Shown: positions 1 to 8,802, numbered from the stretch's first letter. The stretch: DNA of 50,311 nucleotides from an uncultured Burkholderiales bacterium (GCA_903844825.1 CAIMVC010000090.1:1-50311); one strand, 5' to 3'. Numbers and translations: made by a program. Notes: generated by a model from the letters alone, not told the origin.

Positions 1-755
1 CACAAAACCTGTATGCGCTGGTGGCCAAACGCCACATGCATGAATTTGGCACCACCAGCGAACAGCTGGCCTGGATCAAGGTGGCTGCTTCGCACCATGC
101 TCAGCACAACCCGCTGGCCATGCTGCGCGATGTGGTCACGGTGCAGGACGTGGTCAACTCGCCCATGGTGAGCGATCCGCTGCACCGCTTGGACTGCTGC
201 GTGATGAGCGATGGCGGCGGTGCCCTGATCGTGGCGCGCCCCGAAATTGCCCGCGAACTCTCGCGCAAAAATGGCCGTCCGCTGGTCATGGTGCGCGGCA
301 CCGGCGAAGCGCCCAAGCACGGCATGGGCGGCCAGATCGACCTGACGTACTCGGCTGCGGCTTTTTCAGGACCGGCGGCGTTTGCCGAAGCCGGCATCAC
401 GCCCGCCGACATCCAGTACGCCTCGCTGTATGACAGCTTCACCATCACCGTGCTGATGCAGCTCGAAGACCTGGGCTTTTGTAAAAAAGGCGAAGGCGGC
501 AAATTTGTGATGGATGGCAACCTGATCTCGGGCGCGGGCAAGCTGCCCTTCAACACCGACGGCGGCGGTCTGTGCAACAACCACCCGGCCAACCGGGGTG
601 GCGTGACCAAAGTCATCGAGGCCGTGCGCCAGCTGCGTGGCGAAGCCCATCCTGCCGTGCAAGTGCCCAACTGCAGCTGGGCGCTGGCCAACGGCATTGG
701 CGGCGCACTGGCTTCGCGCCACACCGCAGGCACCTTGATTTTGGAAAGGGTTTGA
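1..755 (+). CDS. Thiolase-like (SCP2/Ltp2-type) protein, 5' end outside window
   Basis: C-terminal about 250 residues of a thiolase-fold protein of the SCP2/lipid-transfer type. The frame is open to the left edge, so the true start is upstream; the GTG at 21 is internal, because the paralogue at 10475-11644 aligns across it. Visible family features are the YDSFT segment and the C-terminal GGGLCNNHP motif carrying the conserved active-site His. The next gene, 2 bases on, encodes a DUF35 zinc-ribbon protein. Such pairs form heteromeric enzymes (Ltp2-ChsH2 retro-aldolase, BbsAB thiolase), so this is probably the catalytic subunit of a thiolase or CoA-dependent aldolase. The nucleophilic Cys region is off-window, so thiolase versus lyase chemistry cannot be decided here. 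High similarity to the second copy indicates duplication of this module. Confidence 0.85.
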   Translation, partial: QNLYALVAKRHMHEFGTTSEQLAWIKVAASHHAQHNPLAMLRDVVTVQDVVNSPMVSDPLHRLDCCVMSDGGGALIVARPEIARELSRKNGRPLVMVRGTGEAPKHGMGGQIDLTYSAAAFSGPAAFAEAGITPADIQYASLYDSFTITVLMQLEDLGFCKKGEGGKFVMDGNLISGAGKLPFNTDGGGLCNNHPANRGGVTKVIEAVRQLRGEAHPAVQVPNCSWALANGIGGALASRHTAGTLILERV

Positions 756-757
756 GC

Positions 758-1138
758 ATGAGAAAAATTCCAGCCCCGCGCGTGCTGCCCGAGTCGCTGC
801 CCTTTTGGCAAGCCGCTGACGAAGGTCGCTATCTGGTCAAAAAATGCCAGAGCTGCGGCCAGGTGCACCACTACCCGCGTGACATCTGCCCGTTTTGCCT
901 GAGCGCCGACACCGTCTGGCAAGACTCGCCCGGCACTGGCGTGGTGTATTCGTTCAGCACCATGGGCAAAGACGATGCGGCCTACACCCTGGCCTATGTC
1001 ACGCTCGACGAAGGCGTGACCGTGATGACCAATCTGGTGGACTGCGATCCGGCGCAGGTGAGCATCGGCCAGAAGGTACGCGTGGTCTTCACGCCCACCG
1101 AGGGCGGGCATGCTGTGCCCATGTTCACACCCGTCTGA
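758..1138 (+). CDS. DUF35 zinc-ribbon / OB-fold acyl-CoA-associated protein
   Basis: A 126-residue protein with the classic DUF35 layout: an N-terminal helical hook (about residues 1-25), a rubredoxin-like zinc ribbon with two CxxC pairs (CQSC and CPFC, about residues 31-50), then an OB-fold. These proteins bind the CoA part of the substrate and complete the active site of thiolase-like partners. The ATG at 758 lies 2 bases after the thiolase stop, implying co-translation and a heteromeric complex. The same domain occurs fused to a 3-hydroxyacyl-CoA dehydrogenase at 8803-10470. Family identity is clear; the substrate is unknown. Confidence 0.88.
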   Translation: MRKIPAPRVLPESLPFWQAADEGRYLVKKCQSCGQVHHYPRDICPFCLSADTVWQDSPGTGVVYSFSTMGKDDAAYTLAYVTLDEGVTVMTNLVDCDPAQVSIGQKVRVVFTPTEGGHAVPMFTPV

Positions 1139-1160
1139 AACAGACACCCCAAGGGACACC

Positions 1161-2363
1161 ATGAACACCGAACGCAAAGGGCCGCTGTCCCGCTTCACCA
1201 TCCTGGATGCCACGCGGGTGCGCGCCGGCCCCACGGCCATTCGCACCTTTGCCGATCTGGGCGCGCGCGTGATCAAGCTCGAAATCCCGCCCGGCGCGCC
1301 CGGGGGGGATGACATGATTGGCAGCCGCGACCACAACCGGGCCGACTACGAAAACCTGCACCGCAACAAGGAGAGCCTCACGCTCAACATGAAGGAGCCC
1401 GAGGGCAAAGCCATTTTAGAAAAACTGGTGACAGAGGCGGACGTTTTCATCGAAAACTACCGCCCCGATGTGAAGTACCGCCTGGGCATTGGCCCCGACG
1501 CGCTGCGCCGCATCAACCCGCGCCTGGTCTACGCCAGCATCTCGGGCTTTGGCCAGGACGGGCCTTATGCCAACTGGCCAGGCTTTGACTCGATTGCCCA
1601 GGGCATGGGCGGCCTGATGAGCGTGACTGGAAAACCCGGCGAAGGCCCGATGCGCGTGGGCATCCCGATTGCCGACTTGTGCTCGGGCCACTTTTGCGCG
1701 CAAGCCATCATGGCTGCGCTGCTGGAGCGCGAGGTCACCGGCGAGGGCCAGTGGGTGCACACCTCGCTGCTCGAATCGCAAATCGCCATGCTCGACTTCC
1801 AGGCCGCGCAATGGCTGATCGACCACAAGGTGCCCCAGTCCACCGGCAATGAGCACCCGCTGACGGTGCCCACTGGTGTGTTTGAGACCAGCGACGGTTA
1901 TCTGAACCTGGCTGCGATTGGCCAGACCATGTGGAAGCGCCTGTGTGTGGCACTCGAAGTGCCGCAGCTGATCGACGAGCCAGGCTTTGGCTCTGACCCG
2001 GAGCGAGTGCACAACCGGGCCCGGGTGAATGCGGCCATCGGCGCGGCTTTCAAAACCCGCAGCACCTCCGTCTGGACCGATATCTTGCTCCAAGCCGGGG
2101 TACCGTGTGGCCCGATCTACAGCATCGACAAAATGTTTGACGACGTGCAAGTCAAGCACTTGGGCATGGCCCGCACCATGCATCACCCCGAGCTGGGTGA
2201 CATTGAAGTGGTGGGCCTGCCGATGCAGTTCTCGCGCCACCCTCGCAACGACGGGCCGATGAAGCAAGCACCCCACCAGGGCGACCAGACCGACGCGATC
2301 CTGACCGGGCTGGGGTACAACCCGGCGCAGATCGCCCAGTTGCGCCAGCAATTTGTCGTTTGA
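1161..2363 (+). CDS. CaiB/BaiF family (class III) CoA-transferase
   Basis: A 400-residue protein of typical family length. The N-terminal Rossmann part has the usual FADLGARVIKLE segment. The IADLCSGHF segment (about residues 170-180) holds the Asp that forms the acyl-aspartyl intermediate. It would move CoA from an acyl-CoA donor to a carboxylic acid without ATP. The ATG at 1161 was chosen over an in-frame ATG at 1110 because the latter overlaps the DUF35 gene and its extra residues are unlike the family. Placed between the thiolase/DUF35 pair and a ring-cleavage dioxygenase, it may activate an aromatic acid or recover CoA from a breakdown product. A second CaiB/BaiF closes Region 3 at 28521-29702. 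Confidence 0.9.
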   Translation: MNTERKGPLSRFTILDATRVRAGPTAIRTFADLGARVIKLEIPPGAPGGDDMIGSRDHNRADYENLHRNKESLTLNMKEPEGKAILEKLVTEADVFIENYRPDVKYRLGIGPDALRRINPRLVYASISGFGQDGPYANWPGFDSIAQGMGGLMSVTGKPGEGPMRVGIPIADLCSGHFCAQAIMAALLEREVTGEGQWVHTSLLESQIAMLDFQAAQWLIDHKVPQSTGNEHPLTVPTGVFETSDGYLNLAAIGQTMWKRLCVALEVPQLIDEPGFGSDPERVHNRARVNAAIGAAFKTRSTSVWTDILLQAGVPCGPIYSIDKMFDDVQVKHLGMARTMHHPELGDIEVVGLPMQFSRHPRNDGPMKQAPHQGDQTDAILTGLGYNPAQIAQLRQQFVV

Positions 2364-2387
2364 ACCGCAGCCCAGAAAGACACGTCC

Positions 2388-3389
2388 ATGGCAAAACTCG
2401 TCGCTGCATTTGGCTCTTCGCACAGCATCATGCTGGTGTCGCAACGCGAAGACTGGCAACACGGCTTCAAGGTGATCGACACCAAGAACGCCCACTATTA
2501 CGATAAGCAAGGCCGAAAAACCGACTACGCCACCCTGCTGGCGGCCGTGCCCCCCGGCACCGAGGCCATGGTCACGCCCGAGAAGATGAGCGAACGCTTT
2601 GACGCCAGCCAGGCCGCCATGGACGCGCTGCACGCGCGCATCGTGGCCGCCAAACTCGATGTGCTGCTGATCGTGGGCGATGACCAGACCGAGCTGTTTC
2701 GCACCAGCAACAACCCGGCCATGGCGATTTTTTATGGCCCGACCATTCGCAACACGGCACGCGAGCCGGCCGCCCCCAACGACCCCTGGCCCAAGGCGGC
2801 CCGCATGTGGCGCCACGAACCCGAGGTGGACCGCGACTACCCGGTCCAAAGCGATCTGGCCGAGTGGCTGATCCGCCAACTGTGTGACCGTGACTTTGAC
2901 ATCGCGGCGATGGACGGCATGGAGCCCGGGCAGTCCGAAGGACACGCCTTCCAGTTCGTCCACCGCCGCCTGCTCAAAGGGCACGAATTGCCGGTGATTC
3001 CGGTGATCCTGAACACCTTTGACCCGCCCAACCAGCCCACACCGCGCCGTTGCGTGGCTTTGGGCAAAGCCTTGCGCGAGCTGATCGCGCTGTGGCCGCA
3101 AGACCTGCGCGTGGGTGTGATTGCCTCCGGCGGCCTGAGCCATTTTGTGGTTGACGAAGAACTCGACCAGCAGGTGCTGAGCGCCATCCGCAACAAAGAC
3201 AGCGCGGCGCTGGCCGCCTTTGACCCACTGAGCCTGCAGGCCGGTAGCTCTGAAATCCGCAACTGGCTGGTGGTGGGCGAAATGGCCAAAGACCTCGATC
3301 TGGAGTGGGTAGAGTACGTGCCCGGCTACCGCACACCCGCACTGACCGGCACCGGGCTGGCGTTTGCCGCCTGGACCCCCCTTTTTTGA
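2388..3389 (+). CDS. LigB-type class III extradiol ring-cleavage dioxygenase
   Basis: A 333-residue protein of the LigB superfamily (catalytic subunit of protocatechuate 4,5-dioxygenase and relatives). The N-terminal AAFGSSHS segment carries a probable iron-ligand His. Later come LLIVGDDQTE and GGLSHFVVDEE, with the conserved catalytic His. The C-terminal end GTGLAFAAW is shared with the paralogue at 21402-22397. It would open a catecholic ring next to the diol using Fe(II) and O2. No LigA-like small subunit is fused or encoded nearby. It is followed by three RraA-family genes, matching a ring-cleavage to aldolase order as in the protocatechuate 4,5- and gallate pathways. The exact substrate is unknown. 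Confidence 0.88.
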   Translation: MAKLVAAFGSSHSIMLVSQREDWQHGFKVIDTKNAHYYDKQGRKTDYATLLAAVPPGTEAMVTPEKMSERFDASQAAMDALHARIVAAKLDVLLIVGDDQTELFRTSNNPAMAIFYGPTIRNTAREPAAPNDPWPKAARMWRHEPEVDRDYPVQSDLAEWLIRQLCDRDFDIAAMDGMEPGQSEGHAFQFVHRRLLKGHELPVIPVILNTFDPPNQPTPRRCVALGKALRELIALWPQDLRVGVIASGGLSHFVVDEELDQQVLSAIRNKDSAALAAFDPLSLQAGSSEIRNWLVVGEMAKDLDLEWVEYVPGYRTPALTGTGLAFAAWTPLF

Positions 3390-3412
3390 AACCTGATCAG
3401 GAAGCTTCTGAC

Positions 3413-4096
3413 ATGACCGACCCCCAAGTTCAACGCCTGCGCCGCCTGGATGTGTGCGCCGTCTCTGACGCGCTCGACAAACTGCAGCTGACCGGTGTCG
3501 TGACCGGCTTGCCCCAGCGCAGCAGCGCCCCCGGTGGCGCCAGCCGCATCGCGGGCCGCGCCGTGACCATGAAGGTGGGCCCCGGCACCCCGCCGCCTGG
3601 ACCACCCAAGCACCTGGGTTGCACCGCTATCGAAGCATCGGGTGCAGACAACGTGATCGTGGTCGAGCAGCGCTCGGGCGTGGAAGCCGGTTGCTGGGGC
3701 GGCCTGCTCACGCTGGGTGCCAAGGTGCGTGGCGTGGCGGGCGTGGTGGCCGACGGCCCGCTGCGCGATGTGGACGAAGCTATTGCCTATGAATTCCCGA
3801 TTTACAGCCGCAGCCTGACCTCGCGCACCGCCCGCACCCGGGTGGTGGAGCTGGGCACGCAGGTGCCGGTGACCATTGGCGCGGCGGTAGGCGGCGAGGT
3901 GCTTGTCAACCCCGGCGACTACGTGCTGGCCGACCGCAGCGCGGTGATTTTTATTGCACCCGAACAGATTGAGCGCGTGCTGCAAGCCGCCGAGATGATC
4001 GTGGCCAAAGAAGCGGCCATGGCCAAAGCCATTTTGTCAGGCACCCCCATCGGTGAGGTCATGGGGGGCAATTACGAACACATGCTGGAGAACTGA
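3413..4096 (+). CDS. RraA/HMG-aldolase family protein, first of three
   Basis: A 227-residue protein of the RraA/LigK/GalC family, whose enzymatic members are divalent-metal class II aldolases that split 4-carboxy-4-hydroxy-2-oxoadipate or 4-hydroxy-4-methyl-2-oxoglutarate. It shows the CAVSDALDKL start typical of the family, a GCWGGLL segment and GPLRDVDE, containing the Arg-Asp dyad used for substrate and metal binding. The ATG at 3413 is preferred to an upstream GTG that overlaps the dioxygenase gene. Its first codons and upstream 30 bases are closely copied at 29704-29790, the 5' half of a collapsed second array. It probably produces pyruvate plus oxaloacetate or a related oxoacid from the ring-opened product. 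Confidence 0.87.
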   Translation: MTDPQVQRLRRLDVCAVSDALDKLQLTGVVTGLPQRSSAPGGASRIAGRAVTMKVGPGTPPPGPPKHLGCTAIEASGADNVIVVEQRSGVEAGCWGGLLTLGAKVRGVAGVVADGPLRDVDEAIAYEFPIYSRSLTSRTARTRVVELGTQVPVTIGAAVGGEVLVNPGDYVLADRSAVIFIAPEQIERVLQAAEMIVAKEAAMAKAILSGTPIGEVMGGNYEHMLEN

Positions 4097-4098
4097 AC

Positions 4099-4776
4099 AT
4101 GACAAGCCAAGACACAAAAGTGGAAGACCTCAATGTGGCCCGCGCCGCCAAGCTCGACACCGCCACCTTGTCGGACGCGCTCGACAAACTGGGCATCATT
4201 GGCCAGTGCTACAAGATCAAGCCACGCGACACCGACTTTCGCATGGCCGGTCGCGCCTGGACGCTCAAATACGGCCCGGCCGGCAAACCCTGCGGCACGG
4301 TGGGCGACTACATCGACGATGTGGCCCCGGGCAGCGTGATCGTGCTGGACAACAACGGCCGCGACGACTGCACCGTGTGGGGCGACATCCTGACCGAGAT
4401 CGCGCACCGCCGGGGCATTGCCGGGACCGTGATCAACGGCATCAACCGCGACACGCACCTGTGCCTGTCGCTGGGCTACCCGATCTTTTCCAAAGACAGC
4501 TGGATGCGCACCGGCAAAGACCGTGTTCAGGTCGAAGCCATCGGCATTCCGGTCAACATCGGTGAGGCGCGTGTGGCCCCCGGCGACATCCTCAAGGGTG
4601 ACGCCGACGGTGTGGTGGTGATCCCCAAAGAGCACGAGGACGAGGTGCTCAAAGTGGCCGAAGAGATCGAAGCGGCAGAAAACCAGATCCGCGCTGCTGC
4701 ACGCGGCGGCATGCGCCTGGACGAAGCGCGCCAACAATTCAAATACCACCAGCTGCAAACCCGGAGCGAGAAATGA
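4099..4776 (+). CDS. RraA/HMG-aldolase family protein, second of three
   Basis: A 225-residue paralogue of the preceding gene, starting 2 bases after its stop. It keeps the LDTATLSDALDKLG opening, a CTVWGDIL segment, INGINRDTH with the Arg-Asp dyad, and the GDADGVVVIP C-terminal block typical of the family. The C-terminal helix is Lys/Glu/Arg-rich. The three RraA proteins are clearly diverged, so they are either subunits of a mixed oligomer or act on different oxoacids. The stop overlaps the next start (ATGA), which implies translational coupling. Catalysis is inferred from family and context only. Confidence 0.86.
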   Translation: MTSQDTKVEDLNVARAAKLDTATLSDALDKLGIIGQCYKIKPRDTDFRMAGRAWTLKYGPAGKPCGTVGDYIDDVAPGSVIVLDNNGRDDCTVWGDILTEIAHRRGIAGTVINGINRDTHLCLSLGYPIFSKDSWMRTGKDRVQVEAIGIPVNIGEARVAPGDILKGDADGVVVIPKEHEDEVLKVAEEIEAAENQIRAAARGGMRLDEARQQFKYHQLQTRSEK

Positions 4777-5438
4777 ACCCAGTCAACCCGGCCTTGACCA
4801 CGCGCACCGACGTGCCCCGCCTGAGCGCTGAAATTTTGGCGCAGGCGCGCACCCTGCCTACCGCCACGCTGCACGAAGCGGGCAAGAAAATCGGCGCCCT
4901 GCCCTCGGCCATCAAGCCGGTCTCCAGTGCGTTCAAAACCTGCGGACAGGCGCTCACCGTGCATTCGCCCGGGGGCGACAATCTGTGGTTGCACCGGGCG
5001 CTGGCGGTCTCGCAAGCAGGCGATGTGATGGTCGTGTTTGCCAACGGCGCGTACGAACATGGTTACTGGGGCGAGATCATGGGCACCATGGCGCAGACGC
5101 GCGGCCTGGCCGGTCTGGTGATCGACGCCTGCGTGCGCGACGGCGCATTGATCGCCGAGATGGGCTTTCCGGTCTTCTCGCGTGGCCTGTGCATTCGCGG
5201 CACGGGCAAAGATTTTGGCGCCACCGGCTGGATCAACCACCCGGTGATGATCGGTGACATCACTGTGCATGCGGGCGATCTGGTGGTGGGTGACGGCGAC
5301 GGCGTGGTGGTGATCCCGCAAGCCAAAGCGGCTGAAGTGGTGGCCGCTGGGGTGCGCCGCGAACAAGAAGAAGCCGCCATCTGCCAACGCCTGCAAGCTG
5401 GGGAGACCACCTTGGCGGTGTATGGCTGGGAGCGCTGA
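4773..5438 (+). CDS. RraA/HMG-aldolase family protein, third of three
   Basis: A 221-residue family member whose ATG overlaps the stop of the previous gene by 4 bases. It has LPTATLHEAG at the start, GYWGEIMG, IDACVRDGAL with the Arg-Asp dyad, and GDGDGVVVIP. This is the last gene of Region 1; the opposing reductase gene ends 48 bases away. The final 80 bases of this gene are nearly repeated at about 29799-29880, where they are joined directly to the first codons of an rraA1-like gene. No clear terminator hairpin is visible in the short gap to the next gene. Confidence 0.86.
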   Translation: MNPVNPALTTRTDVPRLSAEILAQARTLPTATLHEAGKKIGALPSAIKPVSSAFKTCGQALTVHSPGGDNLWLHRALAVSQAGDVMVVFANGAYEHGYWGEIMGTMAQTRGLAGLVIDACVRDGALIAEMGFPVFSRGLCIRGTGKDFGATGWINHPVMIGDITVHAGDLVVGDGDGVVVIPQAKAAEVVAAGVRREQEEAAICQRLQAGETTLAVYGWER

Positions 5439-5486
5439 AGAACGGCAGGCGTTGTCGCTGACCAAGCGTCGCAAGTCGTTAGCAAT

Positions 5487-6476
5487 TCACAGATCAATGG
5501 TCAAAGACGGGCTCCGACTGCGCGAGCAACACACGATCAGGCGGGTGTTGGCCAGCTGGGTTTCCCTGCTCAGGATCTGGTCGCGATGGTCGGGAACACC
5601 GTCCAGCAGGGCCACCTCGCACATGCCACAAACACCTTGCATGCAACCGAATTGTGCGTTGACGCCGTTGTCCAGCAGCACATCGAGGATCGATTGGTGT
5701 GCAGGCACGGTGAGTTTTTGTCCCGATCGTGCGAGGACCACTTCGAATTCTTGGGCACTGGCCAATGAGGACGCGGTCTGGGTGCTGCCAAACCGCTCAA
5801 GGTGGACTTGGTCCTTCGGAAACTTCGCTGTCGCGCCCTCGTAAGCGTTCAGCATGGCCGCTGGGCCGCAGCAGTACAGATGCGCGTCTTGGGGCGCCGA
5901 GGCAACAGCTGCGGCAATATCCAAGGGCACGCCGCCGGCCTCATCGTCGAAGTGGGTGACCAGCCGACCGCACACAGAGCCCCTGGCCAGTGTCTCAATG
6001 TCTTCCAGGTAAGCCGCATGCGCGCGGCTGCGTGCGGCAAAGTGCAGCGTCCAAGGTCGCCCCAGTCGCTCCAGTTCCTGCACCATCGACCACACGGGCG
6101 TGATGCCGATACCGCCTGCGATCAAAACGCTGTGGGGGGCCTCTGCATGCAATTCAAACAGGTTGCGAGGACCGCTGATCTCGATCTCGTCGCCAACGCG
6201 AAGCTGCTGATGGACATGGCGTGACGCGCCCCGGCTGTGGAGGTCCAGGGCCACAGCGATTTCATACCGCGTGTGCGAACCGGCATGGCCGACCAAGGAG
6301 TAGCTGCGTGTCAGTCCTGCACCCAGGTGCAGATCGATGTGATCGCCCGGACGCAGCGCTGGCAAGGGTTCTTGGTTCAGGGTCTCGAGCACGATACTCA
6401 AAACCTGCGCTGTCTGGCGGGTCATCGACCGCACACGCAGCCGTGATGAAGTTGGCGCAGAGGGTGTCATGATCAT
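5487..6476 (-). CDS. Phthalate-dioxygenase-type reductase (FMN, NAD and [2Fe-2S] domains)
   Basis: A 329-residue iron-sulfur flavoprotein of class IA oxygenase reductases (PDR/VanB type). The order is a flavin-binding barrel (RSYSLVG, about residues 55-65), an NAD(P)-binding domain (AGGIGITP, about 115-125; YCCGPAAML), and a C-terminal plant-type ferredoxin domain with the cluster Cys set FGCMQGVCGMCE plus a distal Cys. It passes electrons from NAD(P)H to an oxygenase. The only Rieske oxygenase in the window is at 14555-15772, the likely partner. The ATG at 6476 is preferred because the upstream alternative at 6539 would overlap the MarR gene; neither has a strong Shine-Dalgarno site. Confidence 0.9.
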   Translation of the reverse strand: MIMTPSAPTSSRLRVRSMTRQTAQVLSIVLETLNQEPLPALRPGDHIDLHLGAGLTRSYSLVGHAGSHTRYEIAVALDLHSRGASRHVHQQLRVGDEIEISGPRNLFELHAEAPHSVLIAGGIGITPVWSMVQELERLGRPWTLHFAARSRAHAAYLEDIETLARGSVCGRLVTHFDDEAGGVPLDIAAAVASAPQDAHLYCCGPAAMLNAYEGATAKFPKDQVHLERFGSTQTASSLASAQEFEVVLARSGQKLTVPAHQSILDVLLDNGVNAQFGCMQGVCGMCEVALLDGVPDHRDQILSRETQLANTRLIVCCSRSRSPSLTIDL

Positions 6477-6501
6477 GGGCTGGGCAATGTCAGTGCGTTC
6501 A

Positions 6502-6936
6502 TCATTGACTTCGCCGTGCCAATTGGGTGCTGCGGACACGGCTGAGAAGAAAGCGCATCTGGGCGATTTCCTCGCCGTTCAGACAGTCGAAGAAGTCCCG
6601 CTCCGCCTGGTCAACTTTGGACTCGCAGCGCACCATCAAGTTGCGTCCCTCGGGGGTCAAGCTCACTTTGATGACACGGCGGTTGGTCGGATCGGTGGTG
6701 CGCGTGATGAACTGCTTGGATTCCAGGTTCTTGATGAATTCACCCATCGATTGGGCCGTCATGTTCGCGCGCCGCGCCAGTTCGGCCGAGGAGACCGGCT
6801 CATGGTGAATGATCAGGTTCATCACCATGTACTGGCCGGCGGTGATGCCATCCGGCTGCAGGCATTCGTCCAAGCGCCAACGCACCAGCTGTTCGATCTG
6901 CTGAACATAGAAAAAGGCGCGAGCGGTAACGGACAT
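6502..6936 (-). CDS. MarR family transcriptional regulator
   Basis: A 144-residue winged-helix protein. The helix-turn-helix spans SSAELARRANMTAQSMGEF (about residues 50-70), followed by the wing TDPTNRRVIKVSLTPEG with the DxRxxxV-type basic tip typical of MarR. The ATG at 6936 is chosen over a TTG at 6942. It is the fourth gene of the Region 2 operon, between acyl-CoA dehydrogenase and reductase. MarR proteins often repress hydroxycinnamoyl-CoA pathways and are released by the CoA thioester (CouR, FerC type). It may bind the TAAGG-N3-CCTTA palindromes in the divergent promoter at 11645-11785, which would make the system self-regulated; this is inference. Confidence 0.9.
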   Translation of the reverse strand: MSVTARAFFYVQQIEQLVRWRLDECLQPDGITAGQYMVMNLIIHHEPVSSAELARRANMTAQSMGEFIKNLESKQFITRTTDPTNRRVIKVSLTPEGRNLMVRCESKVDQAERDFFDCLNGEEIAQMRFLLSRVRSTQLARRSQ

Positions 6937-6965
6937 GGTCAATGCAAGTGAAGGTTGGAGGCGAC

Positions 6966-8786
6966 TCAGATGCTGTCGTCGGGCAGTGCCAGCAAGCTGT
7001 CATTGCCGGATTCGATGCGGGCGCACAGCCCATCGACAAGGGGAAGTTGCCGTTGCATCCAGACTCTGGCCAGTTGGTATTTTCGCCTTCTTTCGGCCTC
7101 GTTCGCAAAATGGCAATTTGGTGCATCGTCGACGACGGCCGCAATGTCGGCCCAAGTCCACGCCAGATAGACAATGCCCAATGCGGTGAGCAGATCGTAG
7201 GCGCCTGCATTGACTTGCTCAGGGCTGCTCTTATGGTTCTGGTCGATCCAATCGAAGGTCTGCTGCAGGCGCTCTAGCGCGGCCGACAATGGGTTTACGA
7301 ATTCGGCCAGAGAAGCCTTGGCACGATGTTCATCCAGGAAGGCGCGAACCGATGACATGAAATGCTGGCGCGCTCTGGCGCCGTTGGCCGTCAGCTTGCG
7401 CTGCAACAGGTCCACCGCCTGGATGCCATTGGCGCCTTCATAGAGCTGGCCAATGCGTGCGTTGCGCACCACCTGTTCCAGACCATAGTCCTTGATGTAA
7501 CCATGGCCGCCCAACACTTGCTGGCAAGCCACCGCGGCCTCGAAGCCCCGGTCGGTGAAGAAGGCCTTCATGACGGGTGTGAGGACTTCGAGCAGGTCAC
7601 TGGCGTGTTCTCTGTCAGCTTTGTCGGGTGCGTGTTCTGCGATCGATTGCCACAGTGCAGCGCGCATGGCGCCCGCCCGAGCACCTTCTGCGAACGCGCG
7701 AGATTCCAGCAACAAGCGTCGGATATCGGCGTGCACGATGATCGGATCGGCTGGCTTTTCTGGGTGGCGAGCTTGGCCATAGGCCCGCCCGGACAGGCGT
7801 TCGCGCGCGTAAGCTGTGGCGTTTTGGCAGGCGATTTCGGCATAGCCTATGCCAGACATGGCGGTGCCCACACGGGCAAAGTTCATCAGGAGGAACATCG
7901 GGGCCATGTTGGCGGAGGTGCCGGTATGCCGCTGGTCTGCGATGCGCCATCCCACCGCGTTGGTAAATTCCATCGCGCAAGTGGCATTGCCTTCGATGCC
8001 CATTTTGTGCTCAATGGAGAGGGCTTTGACGCCATTGGGCGCGCCCACTTCACCCGTGACGGGGTCGACCATGCGCTTGGGCACCATGAACACATTCACC
8101 GAGGACAGGCCTGATGGAATGCGGCCAGCTTCATCGGGCACTTTGGCCAAGACAATGTGCACGATGTTGTCCGTCAGGTCGTGTTCTCCGCCGGAAATGA
8201 ATATCTTGTTTCCCGTGATGCGCCAGGTGCCATCAGCCTGCGGTTCGGCCCTGGTGCTCAATTGGCGCAGGTCGGTGCCTGCCTGGGGCTCGGTCATGCA
8301 CATCGTGGCGGTCCAATCGCCGTCCGACAGTCGCGGCACGATGTGTTGCTGGACCCAGGGCTCGCCCAGTGTGGCCAGCATCCGAGCCGTTGGCGCGCAA
8401 AAGCTGTTGTACATCGAAAAAGAGTGACCGGTCGACACGCGCAGCTCGCTGATCGGCACTGACATCAGCGGCGGCAGGCCTGCGCCGCCCAGCGATTCCG
8501 CGAGACTCAGGCGGTGCCATCCGGCTGCACGGTAGGCATCCCAAGCCTTGCCAAAGCCGTCGGGGGTGCTCACTTGACCGTGCGCGATGCGGGCGCCCTG
8601 TGCGTCGGATTTTTGGTTGATCGGGTGCAGAACGTCCACATGAAAACGCGAGGCGGCTTCAAACACCTGGGCGGTGAACTCCGGCGACAGCTCGGAAAAT
8701 CCGGGAAGATCGGCGTAGCGTTCGATTTTCAAAAGGTCGTGCAGAACAAACTGCCAATCTTCCTGGGGGGCGCGGTAGGTGAGCAT
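6966..8786 (-). CDS. Acyl-CoA dehydrogenase (long DmdC/FadE-like form)
   Basis: A 606-residue FAD-dependent acyl-CoA dehydrogenase of the long class typified by 3-methylmercaptopropionyl-CoA dehydrogenase, with an extra N-terminal helical part and an added C-terminal domain. The core shows MCMTEPQAGTDL and ITGNKIFISGG (flavin/substrate binding, about residues 160-200). LYEGANGIQAVDL (about 430) contains the predicted catalytic base Glu. It would introduce a 2,3-double bond into an acyl-CoA side chain. It begins 16 bases after the DUF35::dehydrogenase fusion in the same operon, consistent with a beta-oxidation-like side-chain pathway with the ligase and hydratase encoded divergently. Substrate not predictable. 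Confidence 0.92.
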   Translation of the reverse strand: MLTYRAPQEDWQFVLHDLLKIERYADLPGFSELSPEFTAQVFEAASRFHVDVLHPINQKSDAQGARIAHGQVSTPDGFGKAWDAYRAAGWHRLSLAESLGGAGLPPLMSVPISELRVSTGHSFSMYNSFCAPTARMLATLGEPWVQQHIVPRLSDGDWTATMCMTEPQAGTDLRQLSTRAEPQADGTWRITGNKIFISGGEHDLTDNIVHIVLAKVPDEAGRIPSGLSSVNVFMVPKRMVDPVTGEVGAPNGVKALSIEHKMGIEGNATCAMEFTNAVGWRIADQRHTGTSANMAPMFLLMNFARVGTAMSGIGYAEIACQNATAYARERLSGRAYGQARHPEKPADPIIVHADIRRLLLESRAFAEGARAGAMRAALWQSIAEHAPDKADREHASDLLEVLTPVMKAFFTDRGFEAAVACQQVLGGHGYIKDYGLEQVVRNARIGQLYEGANGIQAVDLLQRKLTANGARARQHFMSSVRAFLDEHRAKASLAEFVNPLSAALERLQQTFDWIDQNHKSSPEQVNAGAYDLLTALGIVYLAWTWADIAAVVDDAPNCHFANEAERRRKYQLARVWMQRQLPLVDGLCARIESGNDSLLALPDDSI

Positions 8787-8802
8787 GGGTCGGTGGTGTG
8801 AA

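Noticed and set aside
1416..3605. Long open frame on the - strand (729 codons) across the CaiB and LigB genes
   Set aside because: Antisense shadow of two clear family genes in GC-rich DNA; the translation is His/Arg/Gly-rich and shows no domain.
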